In this document: one piece after another, positions 10,596 to 20,883 of the stretch
Numbering within the stretch: position 1 is the stretch's first letter
How the letters are laid out: the number at the start of each line of letters is the position of its first letter
DNA from: Diphasiastrum complanatum
Taxonomy: Eukaryota > Streptophyta > Lycopodiopsida > Lycopodiales > Lycopodiaceae
Assembly (NCBI GenBank): GCA_029204225.1
Contig: CM055112.1
Location: 29,352,703 to 29,416,702, forward strand
DNA length: 64,000 nucleotides
Direction: 5' to 3'
The notes under the pieces: generated by a model
Databases searched by the model: none
The model's input: only the letters and a program-made list of their open reading frames with translations
Told to the model about the DNA's origin: nothing
Program-made: the position numbers and the translations under genes

Positions 10596-12113
10596 ATGTT
10601 GGCTTTTTCCAATCAAATTCTGCTGCTGCTGCTAGCTGTGAATGCTTATCTTGTCGGCAAACCCCTGCTGCAGCTAGCAGAAGCCACAACCAGGTTCCCA
10701 AGGTGCATCGCCAATGCTTCGACTTTGCAAGAATGCATTGGAAGTGCTGCGGCCGTGCACGCTACCGAATCATTTGGAAGTTCATTGTTCGGCACATCCA
10801 CAACTCCGGCGAGGCAAGTTGGTATGAGATCAGAGTTCATCCACAGAGATAAACTCTCTGGTTCAACCGCAACTACATTCCAAAGGCTCCAGCAGGCGAT
10901 CCGCAGAAGCAACTCACGTGCCCTACGCATCGGAAGCAGAGCACGCGCCTTCTCCACCAACTCCACTGCTGCCACTTCCAGGCTCTTATATGACTTCACC
11001 ACGCCTCTGGAGTCAGATCAATTTCAGCCGGAGTATCTGATGCAGTTGCAGCTGGGCACACCGGTAACAACCTTTCATGCTATCGCCGATACTGGTAGCG
11101 ATCTGGTGTGGGTGCAATGCTTGCCCTGTCTACAATGTTACAAAACCAACGACTCTATCTTTGATCCTTCCAATTCTTCCTCCTATTCTCAGATCTCTTG
11201 TAGTAGCCAGGCTTGCCAAGCCCTTGGGAGCAATCAATTACCTGCATGCAGCAACGGCTCCAGCTGCCCGTATCTGTATGGATTTGGAGACAAATCCGTT
11301 ACAATCGGCGATCTCTCCAACGACACAGTGACTATGAACACTACAACGGGGGTGTCCGTATCACTGCCTATTGCCTTTGGCTGTGGCCACAACAATTCTG
11401 GAATCAGCTTTTCGAACGACAGTGGCGGGATAGTGGGGTTAGGAAGGGGACCTCTCTCACTCATTTCTCAGCTTAGTTCCGTCCTCGTCCAGGAGCAATT
11501 CTCCTACTGTATGGTAGCCTTTGAAGTTTCCATTAAAACCAACAGTCCCGTCTTATTTGGTTCTGCGGCTGCTCTTTCAGGACTCGACATACTTACCACT
11601 CCCATCCTCGACGGTCCTATCCCATCATTTTATTATGTGGGTATCACGGGGATCGATGTGGGAGGAAGCCCTCTCCAAATACCTGGCAGCAGCTTCAATT
11701 CATCAAGCGCTGGCACAATCTTTGACTCAGGCACATCCCTCACCTATTTGGAGGCCAACGCCTACGCCATTGTCAAATCTACCTTTGCTAGTCTAATTTC
11801 CCTCCCGACTGTTGGCGGCCCTGAGTCTGGCCCCCTTCTTTGTTACGACACATCTTCTCAACCCAATTTTCAACCTCCCTCTTTCACCATTCACTTCCTC
11901 AATGGAAGTAGCCTCAGTCCTCCTCCAGCCAACTACTTCATTTCGGTCGCCTCTAGTATCCTTTGCTTGGCCATTGGAAATGTTTCAAATCTGCAAAATG
12001 GTCCATCGACTCCATCCATCCTGGGCAACATCCTCCAACAAAACTATCATATCCTCTATGATCTTTCAGCCTCTCAAATTTCCTTCCAACCAGCCACATG
12101 TGATGCTCTTTAA
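10596..12113 (+). CDS. Nepenthesin-like aspartic protease (family A1), secreted, intronless
   Basis: A 505-codon open frame. The chosen ATG has a strong context (GCCACCATG); the frame is open slightly further upstream but without an ATG. Residues 1 to about 29 form a signal peptide with a leucine run, so the product should enter the secretory route. A prosegment follows, containing SEFIHRDKLSG, a variant of the plant HRDSP-type prosegment motif. The peptidase domain has both catalytic motifs, ADTGSDLVWVQC at about residue 165 and FDSGTSLTYL at about 375. Between them is the cysteine-rich insert (CLPCLQC, CSSQAC, CSNGSSCPY) that marks plant atypical/nepenthesin-like A1 proteases. The C-terminus SILGNILQQNYHILYDL is typical. 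Such enzymes act in vacuole or apoplast, in protein turnover or defence. The flap reads YGFGDKS where YxYGDxS is usual. A nearly identical broken copy lies at 3828-7128. Confidence 0.93.
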   Translation: MLAFSNQILLLLLAVNAYLVGKPLLQLAEATTRFPRCIANASTLQECIGSAAAVHATESFGSSLFGTSTTPARQVGMRSEFIHRDKLSGSTATTFQRLQQAIRRSNSRALRIGSRARAFSTNSTAATSRLLYDFTTPLESDQFQPEYLMQLQLGTPVTTFHAIADTGSDLVWVQCLPCLQCYKTNDSIFDPSNSSSYSQISCSSQACQALGSNQLPACSNGSSCPYLYGFGDKSVTIGDLSNDTVTMNTTTGVSVSLPIAFGCGHNNSGISFSNDSGGIVGLGRGPLSLISQLSSVLVQEQFSYCMVAFEVSIKTNSPVLFGSAAALSGLDILTTPILDGPIPSFYYVGITGIDVGGSPLQIPGSSFNSSSAGTIFDSGTSLTYLEANAYAIVKSTFASLISLPTVGGPESGPLLCYDTSSQPNFQPPSFTIHFLNGSSLSPPPANYFISVASSILCLAIGNVSNLQNGPSTPSILGNILQQNYHILYDLSASQISFQPATCDAL

Positions 12114-12287
12114 TCAGCTTACCCCATCTCATCGTTCAACCTCATCTCTCCAATACCACACAATATGTATTTCGTTTTAGAACAAAACATAGATAGCATA
12201 TTATGTGAGTTCTTATTATGTTACTTATAATATTTATACCCTCCAAGGCCCATGCAGCACTAGTAGTGCACTTTGACACCTCACTTG
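12114..12287. other. 3' flank of protease gene
   Basis: AT-rich 3' UTR and flank. The first 115 bp or so are shared with the duplicated copy (to about 4138), so the duplication took in the 3' flank. No perfect AATAAA is seen close to the stop. Confidence 0.5.
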
Positions 12288-12382
12288 TTAGCAATTGTAC
12301 AAACACAGTGAAAAATATAAAAAAGAAATAAAACTCGGTGGCATGTGTTTTGTAAGCCCACGTATGAGTATTTGTCAATTTA
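12288..12382 (+). repeat. 95-bp fragment of the gypsy LTR
   Basis: Matches the first part of the LTR at 36759-37565 (GGCATGTGTTTTGTAAG, CACGTATGAGTAT). A lone LTR scrap just downstream of the protease gene. Confidence 0.8.
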
Positions 12383-12650
12383 GAATTAGAGTAGAACTAC
12401 TGAGTTACTGTATTGTGGGTCCTATCAGTGGACAAGGACTAGTTGGCCTTGCCACGAGGTGAGTCGGCGGGACACACGTCCCATCAATGGCAACCTGGGC
12501 CATGCATGGGTTGCCATAGTGAAAAACTATATGTAGAGTGTATTTTGGTTTTGAGAAATATAGTTGCTATGTGAGCTTGGAGTGAAGAGTGATTTCTTTC
12601 TATGTTACTGTGTTGCATGATCTGTAATCCTATTTGGAACGAATTTTAAC
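12383..12650 (+). repeat. Probable 3' end of a copia LTR
   Basis: Called only because a primer-binding site follows directly (12652). No second copy of this LTR exists in the window, so its left end is not known. Confidence 0.4.
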
Positions 12651-12651
12651 T

Positions 12652-12665
12652 TGGTATCAGAGCCG
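12652..12665 (+). promoter_or_regulatory. Primer-binding site (tRNA-iMet)
   Basis: TGGTATCAGAGCC is complementary to the 3' end of plant initiator tRNA-Met, where copia reverse transcription starts. No gag follows, so the element is truncated. Confidence 0.75.
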
Positions 12666-13528
12666 TACAAGGAGTGTACATAGTACAGTGTAGTCGTTGC
12701 AGAGAGATTCGGGAGAAAAGTTTTTTGAGTCTTTGGGGTTTACGACGTGTAGAAAGCAGAAAGTGAAACAATGGTGCACGGTTTATGGCATATGGAGGCT
12801 TGCCAAGCTCAGTAAAGGGTTTATTAGCCTATCCATAGCATCAGACAGGGTAAAAATTTGGTGAAAAGTCGGAGGTTACAGTTTTTCATACATAACTGAT
12901 GATTTCTTTGTTGTTTGTGCTATGTTTTGGAGCCGTAAAAATAGGAAGGAAGCTATTCATATTGTCAACTAGCCATGGAGAAATTCTGAGCTTTATGTCA
13001 GAAATTTGCCTGCAATCACATAACCTAGCACAATTTGCAGTAAAAAGTGAGAAAAAAGCCACTTTTTCAAGTTGAGCTAAAATCATCGTTTCTCCACGAG
13101 ATTTTGTGTTTGAACACTCTGTAGGGCGGCCCTGGTCTGGGCCTCATATCGGGCTCAAATCAATGCCATGTAAGAGAGAGAAAAATAATTATAAAATAAT
13201 TATAATATCATTTTCTAACTTCTTTACGCATCTGCCCGCACTACTTTCCATGTAAATGAATGCCCCTTAGTTTAGTCACATCAAATTTCATTGGTGCTTA
13301 ACCATAGTTAAAATAAATTTTTTAAAATGTTGAAATATTCCCTCCCAATAGTTGAAAACACTCAAAAATTTGAATTAAGTTTGACATTTATGAAAAAAGC
13401 CTACGCCATCTCTATCTCCAGGGTCAAAAACAAGTGTTTAGCGCCATCTCTATCTCCAGCAGAGTCGTTAGCGCCATCTCCAGCTTTGTTATTGTCATTG
13501 TGTTGTTTGTTACTATAATACTGTACTG
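12666..13528. other. No recognised gene
   Basis: A leader-like stretch after the primer site, then AT-rich sequence. A short partial tandem repeat of GCGCCATCTC occurs at 13440-13485. No protein similarity is seen. Confidence 0.4.
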
Positions 13529-14964
13529 ATGACAAAGCTTTATCATCTTCATGTGGATTTGTTACCAGAATATGCTTCGCTCAGGATAAAAAATTCAAAG
13601 CAACCCAAATTGTCAACTTCTAATATGGTTCGATACAGGAAGGAAAAGCTAAAGCATGTCGATTTATGGTCATTAGAAACATTGTATCCTATTGATCCAT
13701 GTTCATTGCAACATCCAGATTTTCATTCGGTGAGTTAGTTAATAATCTATATGTGTCATGGTAAAAATGGCCTTTTGGGTTACTGTGAGAATTTGATGCT
13801 CTATGGGAATACACATTCAATGCAAAGAATACATTATTTGGAAGAGGAATCAAGGAAAACATCAAATGAGTGTGAAGAAATATCTACAAAGATGAAAACT
13901 TGTTTGGATGAATATAAGATGCTCAAGAAGGAGATCCAAAGGTTGAAATCTTCTTTGCATCATTATACAACTAGTAATGATGAGATAAAAACTGCATTTC
14001 AATCCATGTGTATCTCATATTTGTCTCTTGTTAAAGATATGAATGTGTTTAACAGAAAGGTCCGAAACAACAAGAGAAAAAGACTGGTAAACAAGGATAT
14101 ATGTGATCTATCATCCAGAGGAGGTTGTAGAAAAAGACGAATCCGTGCATTCAAGTAAGTTATAGCTTATTTGGTATTGAATATTGCTTGAACTTTATGA
14201 TTTATTCATAATCACTACTTTTGTTATTTATTCATTTCAACTTTCTATTGATTTACTTATTAGATACTATTGTGAATACTATGAGTGTCCTAGTTTCTAC
14301 TGACATTTTTATGAACATTATGTTTGCAATGCAGATCAGCATTGGTTGTTGAAGACCATTTGGCCGATGAGATTTCAAATGGAAACTCACTAGGCTCTAT
14401 CTTGACTTCTTAATCTATGAAATCAATGTTAAATAATAACAAAATGAAAAAGATTAAATCTTTAGTTATGATAGCATTATGAATGAAGTTGAAAAAATAT
14501 TAGACACTACATTGCTTCAGGGGGCATGTAACTTTTCTAGCATCAGTAGGGAAACATATGCAACATTTTTTAAGATGATAAAGGAGGCATTTGCACAGGT
14601 AACTATTAAAAAGTTTCCAATCCCACGACCATTTCATCTTTTTAAAAAAAAAGACATGTTAAACCAAGGTATGTAGACAATAGTTGGTGATCCATCTCAT
14701 ATCAATGAAGTGTATTGCTCGAAAGGAGAAAGTCTAGCTTATAGCAATTCCAACAATTTATTTATTGACATTAATCAGTTATTAACATTCATTTTTACGG
14801 TATTACAAAATGAGAATGTCAATAACAAATTGATAGTTGTACTCAAGTTAGAGGAGTCAGAAATTATAAAAGGACAAAAAATGGAAAGACTCAGTCTCAC
14901 GATCATGAATGGAGCACTTTCAAATTCAGAAGACTCAGAAGGCCTCAATTTCAGTGTTCAATAA
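13529..14964 (+). pseudogene. Unknown repeat-encoded protein family, copy A
   Basis: The same order of motifs recurs in copy B (43800-45127, minus strand): LYHLHxD, TLYPxDPxxLxHPxF, CxGxxGLLGYCExLxxYGN, a spacer, SLGSIL, then LQGACNFSSISRETYATFF and SNNLFIDINQLLTF. Copy A alone continues into LEESEIIKGQKMERLSLTIMN. It has a coiled-coil-like stretch (about 13830-13990) and a basic patch (RNNKRKR, RKRRIR) near 14070-14145. An intron is likely at 14155-14334 (GTAAGT to TGCAG), after which the frame continues. In-frame TAG at 13736, TAA at about 14410 and a shift near 14470 show decay. Repetition suggests a mobile element ORF. No transposase signature was recognised and the function is unknown. 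Confidence 0.55.
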
Positions 14965-15082
14965 AAAATAATATCTGGTGGTTGGCAGCATTTCAGGTGT
15001 AACAGTTCCTTCGCATAATAAATAGGGATAATCATTTGAATATGGATTTCATATGGATTATCTTCTCTGTGTTAATATTATG

Positions 15083-15546
15083 ACTCCATCATGAATCTTC
15101 TCTCCAATGGAAGCCAACTCCCTATTTAGAGACTTGATTCTGAGTACATAATCATGTGCACTCTCCTCACTTCTCCTCATGCTTTGCAAAATTTGATTTC
15201 TAAGCATAAGAATTCTAGAAGTGTTGCTAGACTCATAGATTGATTTTAAAGACTCCCAAGCCTCTTTAGCATTAGTACAAGCTGATACTTCTCTCAACAA
15301 ATCATTGCTCACATTCATCTTCACACAATGAAGTGCAAGCCTAGATCTCTTCTTGTATCTAGCTAACTCCTGTGCACCTAGAGGTTCATCTTCATCTTCA
15401 ATCAAGAACTCATAAAGGTCTTGGAGCACCAAGAGTGACTCCATTCGAACCTTCCAAATAGCATAATCTGTAGAATTCAACCTCTCACTGGATTCTAGAA
15501 GGTATGCTCCAGCAGATCCCATCTTACTAGTGACTTCTACAAACAA
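15083..15546 (-). pseudogene. Copia gag N-terminal fragment
   Basis: Minus-strand frame starting MGSAGAYLLESSERL, with the DUF4219/UBN2-type copia gag pattern (NSTDYAIWKVRMESLL, then SILYES-like SLKSIYESSNTSRI). It is identical or nearly so to the start of gag at 28316-28769 and ends at HDG, where the truncation cuts it. Confidence 0.85.
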
Positions 15547-16314
15547 GAAATAGATTTGATTGACTTGAAACTCACAAAGGTCTCACACTTGCAGTGTTTC
15601 ACTCAAATTTGATTTCTAATCCAACAAATGGACTTATAATCACAATTCTATCACTCCCTCACAAAGCTGGAATGAAGATAAGATGAAGTGAAAACTACTT
15701 TCAAACAAATCTTGCCAAGAAATGGATTTGATTGTCTCTAGAAACTCACAAAGGTCTCTCTCTTGTAGTTTTTCACTCAAATTAGATTTCTAATCCAACA
15801 AATGGACTTATAATCTCAGTTCTAGCACTCCCTCACAAAGTTGGAATGAAGATAAGATGATGTGAAATCTACGTACAATCAAATCTTGCCAATTTTGGCT
15901 ATTTTTGGACAAAAAAATGACTTAATATCTTTCTTCCTCCTTGGTGTACTTTCAAGACCTGTTTTTAACCTTAATAGGACTTTAACTCAGCCTAGAATAA
16001 TTAGATTCCATGAAACAAATTCAAATCTAATCAATGGCAAATGATCTTGGTAGATTATCCTAGGATCTCCACCAAAAATTACACCAATAGCTCACAAATT
16101 GAATTTTTTTGGATCAAATGAATACCATGCATTAAATGCAGGTTCAGAGGTGCCCACACATGTGGACAGTATGGATTTGGACCCCTACCAAGTTTGGGAT
16201 CAAATCTCCTCACCAAAATCAAGATTCTAGCTTGCCCTCTCAATACTAGTTTTTAGCACCAAAACTTGCTAAAAATGGATTTGCATTAGATCAATGGCTT
16301 ATGCTCTTGTACTT

Positions 16315-17030
16315 GGCTCTGATACCATGTGAAAGTACTATACTTTAGGACCATAAATGGATCTACAAAAGATCCACAAGAGTGATTGGATGCTTGCTTA
16401 ACAGTCTATCAAAAAAACTAGACACAAAAAAGTTGATCTAGATTGGCAGTTTGACAAACAACAAGCATTAACAATCAAAAGCATTGATGAACATTGAAAT
16501 CCGAGCCCACACGTGTGTACTACAGGCTGTAGTATGGCCTTCAACCTGAGAAACAAGTAGAAATTGATTTGGTTTCATTTGGATCACAAAAGCATAATGT
16601 ACATAGTGAACTAGCTTGAGATTGTCAATGAGCTCCAAAAATTTTCTATCTTCTCACTATGGAGAGAGGGAATACATAGCAAATTCGACTTCCTTCTTGA
16701 AGTTAGGTGGATTTCCAGCATGTAATAAGGAAGTTAACTCACTCTCCTTGACCTAAAATGAAACTCTAGTCTATTTCCTAGAGTCATGCTTGGTAGATAG
16801 CTAGTTGGTCAAATTTTCACCTTAAATCTAGGATTTAGATCCTATAAACTAGGAATCACTACCAAAATGACATGACCAACCCTATGGAATTGACCTAGCC
16901 TACATTAGGATGGGTTTCCCACGTGGCATCATGGCCTCACATGTGTGGGACCCACTTGTGTACACAATTTACACTATTCTACATGGTTTTTGATCAAGCT
17001 AGATTTGCCAATTTTTGGCAATTCTTCACA
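16315..17030 (-). repeat. Copia LTR (16328-17030) with adjacent primer site
   Basis: LTR with TGTG...CACA ends. Reading minus, it is followed by TGGTATCAGAGCC at 16315-16327. It holds a perfect short palindrome (GTACTACAGGCTGTAGTA, about 16517) and a CACGTG G-box. Confidence 0.9.
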
Positions 17031-17357
17031 GGTCGTTCTGATTACGTAGCCAAATATTAACAAAACACTAGAAAATAATTTGTCGGGAATAGCTAGACAA
17101 ATTATTAGTTGCAAATGATTCGCGAAGAGCTAGACTGAGCTCGACTGATAATCAGTCCCGAATGATTCGCGAAAGACAAGACAAAATATAAGTCATCAAC
17201 AACTAGACTAATAATTACTCGCTAAGAACAGATTACCAGATTGAGCAACAAGAAAGATAGACATAATGAAAATAAGCATGGCAATATGACACTAATTTGA
17301 ACGCAGAAAAAAGAGCTATTATTAGATTAAGTATAGCAAATTATATATGTCGATAAT
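17031..17357. repeat. LTR-like sequence including left 205-bp direct repeat
   Basis: Part of it resembles the reverse complement of the LTR near 23800-23880 (GATTACGTAGCCAAA, AATAATTTGTC). The piece 17149-17357 is repeated in direct orientation at 19672-19880, on the other side of the copia fragment. Confidence 0.65.
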
Positions 17358-17459
17358 GAGAGGAGAACATCAAGAGAAAGACAAGTACCTTCAAGGCTCA
17401 CATATGATCAAAAGGGTAAGCAAGTAGTTTCTGGAAATTATGTTGCTTTCCTAACCTCT

Positions 17460-19024
17460 TTGGATGAGCCTACAAGTGTAGATCAAGCAAGGAAAGAAGA
17501 GGAGTGGATCCAAGCAATGGATCTCGAGTATCAAGCTCTTATGAAGAATGGAACATGGAGATTGGTGGAGTTGCCTAAGGACAAAAAAGCTATTGGATAC
17601 AAATGGATCTTCAAGGTGAAGACAAACAAAGATGGATCTATCAACAAGTACAAGGCAAGGTTAGTGGCAAAAGGATATGCTCAACAACAAGGAATTGACT
17701 ATGATGAGACCTTTGCACCCGTGGCAAAGATGGTAAGCATTCGAGTCATCATTTCACTTGCTACACTTTATGGATGGGATCTATGGAAAATGGACATTTC
17801 AAATGCATTCTTGAATGGTGATCTTGAGGAGGAAGTATACATGGAGCAACCTGAGAGCTACATTTCATCAGCAAAGCCAAATCATGTGTGTCTTCTACAA
17901 AAGAGTTTGTATGGCCTTAAGCAAGCACCAAGGAGTTGGTATGCTAAGCTTAGCACTTTTTTACTCTCTCAAGGCTTTGTTATGAGTGAGTATGGTCATT
18001 CACTTTATTATAGGTTTGCTGGAGGTGATGTTACCATCTTGCTAATCTATGTGGATGATATCATCTTGAGTGGTGGAGACAATCAAGATGTGGAGGATAT
18101 CAAGAATGCTCTTAAGAAGGAGTTTGAGGTGCATGATCTTGGTAATTTGCATTACATTTTAGGAATAGAATCATTATATCTTCTCAATCTACTTTCATTT
18201 TTCAAGAGAAGTATGCTAATTCTATTCTAGAAAGATTTCATATGGTAGATGCAAAAGCTATTGATACACCTATGGAGTCTCATGTAAAGCTTACTATAAG
18301 AGGTAATGAAAGATCCTTCAAGGACATTACTCTCTATAGAAAGCTAGTTGGTTCACTCATCTATCTAATCATTACTAGACCTGATCTAAGCTATTGTGTT
18401 GGAAGATTGAGTCAATTCATGCAAGATCCTAGTGAGGAGCATTGGAAGCTAGGAAAGTGAGTTTTGAGGTACATCATTGGAACTCGAGATTTTGGCATAT
18501 TGTATGAGGGATCATCACCTAATCTTTCTGGATTTTTAGATTCGGACTATTTTGGAGATGTAATGGATAGGAAATCCATTAGTTCTTATTGTATTTTCAT
18601 AGGTGATGGAGCTATATCATGGATGTCAAAGAAACAAGCCACTATCTCATTGTCATCTAGTGAGGCCGAGTACAAAGCTCTTACACATTGCACAAAGGAG
18701 ATGGTATGGATCAAAAGGATGATCAAGGATCTTCACTTGCTGGATTTTTCAGAGAGCCCAATCATCTTTTGTGACAATCAATCAACCCAAAGAATGACAT
18801 CCAATCCTATCTTTCATGCTAGGAGCAAGCATATTGAGATACAATATCATTTTGTGAGGGAGCGAGTCATTGCAAAGGAGGTGGAGCTTCAACATGTGTC
18901 TTCAAGGGAATGTGTAGCTGATATCTTCACCAAAGCATTGGGAAAAGACTTGTTCATGAATCATAGGACTTCACTTGGAGTATTATCAAAGTCTATGCTA
19001 AAACTAGTTGAAGAGGGAGTGTGA
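17460..19024 (+). pseudogene. Copia reverse transcriptase and RNase H
   Basis: RT: KARLVAKGYAQQQGIDYDET, MDISNAFLNGDLEEEVYM and the catalytic ILLIYVDDIILSG at about 18035-18070. Then a frameshift (about 18170-18240) and a stop (18458-18460) after EEHWKLGK. RNase H: SDYFGD, ISWMSKKQATISLSSSEAEY and CVADIFTKALGK, ending at a stop by the LTR. The active-site residues remain, but the two breaks and missing upstream domains make it non-functional. Confidence 0.88.
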
Positions 19025-19667
19025 AAGATTCAACTAGTTTCATCACATTTTGCAATATTTCCATATTTGGCATATTGAGGCCAAAACTTGTTTTAGACTT
19101 AGAGGTTGACTTTTCAAAGTTCACTAGTTTAAATTTCACTTGAATAAACACTTTTTGAAAGTGTGGGAAAGATAGAATGCGAGTTTGAGTAGATTCAATT
19201 TGAATAAGTTGGGTACATTGAATCTAGACCCAAAATTGGTAGGGTTAGCATTTTGGTGGGAAAGCCAAGTGGCCAAATAGGGTATGGACCTGTTATAAAA
19301 GGATGTAACTCGTGGAGAGAGTCATCTTCTCTCTTCTCTATCTCATTTCATGCTTATACATGGTTCTCTTGGGTTCTACTATCCGTTGGTGCACTATCTT
19401 GGTGATTGCTTGCAATTCTATGTGTAGAATGATCTATATTTGCTATTTTTGGATCCACACATGTGAAATACAGTAGCTTGATAGTTTTGTACGGACATCA
19501 ACAGTACATAATCATTTCATTCAAGTTTGATCAAGTTCTATTAATGTTTGCATCTCAAATTGTGTGTAGATGCTGATTTTTTTACATTGGTAAAATTGGT
19601 AGTGTATTTCTCTTTCTAGCCAAAGATCATTCAAGTAGATTGGATCTTAAGGATCTGAAATCTTTCA
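19022..19667 (+). repeat. Copia 3' LTR (646 bp)
   Basis: Starts TGAAAGATT and ends AATCTTTCA, a good inverted end pair. It is directly preceded by GAAGAGGGAGTG (polypurine tract and stop). It aligns along its length with 3040-3677. Confidence 0.9.
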
Positions 19668-19671
19668 TAAT

Positions 19672-19880
19672 AATCAGTCGTGAATGATTTGCAAAAGGCA
19701 AGACAAAATATTAGTCGTCAACAACTAGAATAATAATTACTCGCTAAGAACAATTACCAGATTGAACAACAAGAAAGTCAAACAAAATGAAAATAAGCAT
19801 GGCAATATGACACTAATCTGAACGTAGAACAAAAGAGCTGTTATCATATTAAGTATAGCAAAATATACATGTTGATAATG
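19672..19880. repeat. Right 205-bp direct repeat
   Basis: Direct repeat of 17149-17357 with about one difference in ten; shared TGGCAATATGACACTAAT and AACAAGAAAG. It starts five bases after the LTR end. Confidence 0.8.
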
Positions 19881-20071
19881 TGGTAGAGCACAAGACAATA
19901 GCGGATGAAACCGCGTGCTCTACAAAGCTAATTCAATTTGTAAAAAAAAATAGACCTATTACTGACAATAAAGAATCAATGCGCAAGGCATCTACTTCAC
20001 CTATCTCTGATAAGCTTCTGATGCTATTATTTTTACACACACACTTCGATCATTATACCCAGGTGGTATCC

Positions 20072-20084
20072 AATATATATATAC

Positions 20085-20142
<58 letters not shown>
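20072..20142. repeat. (AT)n microsatellite
   Basis: About 35 AT units with a few ATAC interruptions at the left edge. Confidence 0.9.
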
Positions 20143-20147
<5 letters not shown>

Positions 20148-20883
20148 TTTTACAGGTGTGCAGATGAAGAAAGTATAAAGTGGATGTGTTGTCTGTAGGA
20201 GATCGTGGGTGGCTGCTGTCGTTGTCAAATCCGTTAGCACAGTTGCATGAGATGAGCGTGAGAAGGCCGTGACGTTAGCTTTTGCTAAAATGAACGTTGG
20301 TGAAGATGCGAAAAATGCGTCACTCTAACGAAATGCCTTAGGATTTGATTTACATGGTGCCTTCGCTTTCCAGGGCACCTTTGGCATTTTGTAGGGCAAT
20401 GTCGCCTTTGTCGCCTATCACAAAACGTGTGTAAAAAATTGTCTCGCACGCAGGCGGACATGTATACTATATTTTTTGTCTTCTTGCTTACTAGCATGAG
20501 ACTACTTCATCTGTCTGTATGTATTGATCAATTATCATCCATTATGTATATAGCTGCCTCTTGTAACTTTCTAGATTAGAGTAACCAATTTGAGCTCAAG
20601 GCAATGTGTGAGCAATAGAGAACATCTGGCACAAAAGATGAAGCACTTGCACATTGTAGATTGACTTGACAATGGTGGATGGCTGGTAAGTTTAAGGAAT
20701 GTGACTTGCCTTCCATGGATAGTTGGATGAGCTGGTGGAATGTCTAAATCAGTCATTGGGGAGAATTTATGGCTGTTGTATGTTTGTCAATGTATATATT
20801 GGTCCGTCTTGTCTTGATTGTCAATGTACGGGTCTCTGTGTATGGTACGACTGAATGGATTTGTGATTCACTCTTGACAGATT
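20143..20883. other. No recognised gene; old repeat piece at 20430-20545
   Basis: Contains the inverted counterpart of bases 1-105. Otherwise nothing recognisable. A pyrimidine-poor CTTGACAG just before 20881 could be a splice acceptor for the next ORF. Confidence 0.4.

Larger units (their letters stand above)
15083..17030 (-). mobile_element. Truncated copia copy: 5' LTR, leader and gag start
   Basis: Matches 28308-30253 over its whole length with few differences: the same 703-bp LTR (16328-17030), primer site, leader and first 155 or so codons of gag. It stops abruptly at 15083 inside gag. Its source is the family of the nested element at 25680-30253. It lacks a second LTR, so it is a truncated insertion or a duplicated piece. 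Confidence 0.9.
17354..19667 (+). mobile_element. Copia fragment: RT, RNase H and 3' LTR
   Basis: Begins in the integrase-RT linker (ACATCAAGAGAAAGACAAG, matching 1951 onward) and runs through RT and RNase H to a complete 3' LTR. It is the same family as the element at 500-3677, which lacks exactly this RT. The 5' part is absent. The fragment is bracketed by 205-bp direct repeats of unrelated sequence, not a 5-bp target duplication. Confidence 0.85.

Noticed and set aside
13730-13762. Intron suggested by CATTCG|GTGAGT in unknown-family copy A
   Set aside because: Copy B is open and of equal length across the same place, and no acceptor follows within the expected distance; a point mutation to TAG explains it better.
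15862-16044. 60-codon ORF repeated exactly at 29085-29267, looking like a conserved small protein
   Set aside because: It lies in the copia leader, antisense to the element; identity comes from the recent duplication of the element, and the third copy (about 31200) does not keep it.
19885-19925. tRNA-like hairpin GAGCACAAG...GTGCTC
   Set aside because: Only one stem is present; no cloverleaf, no A or B box spacing.
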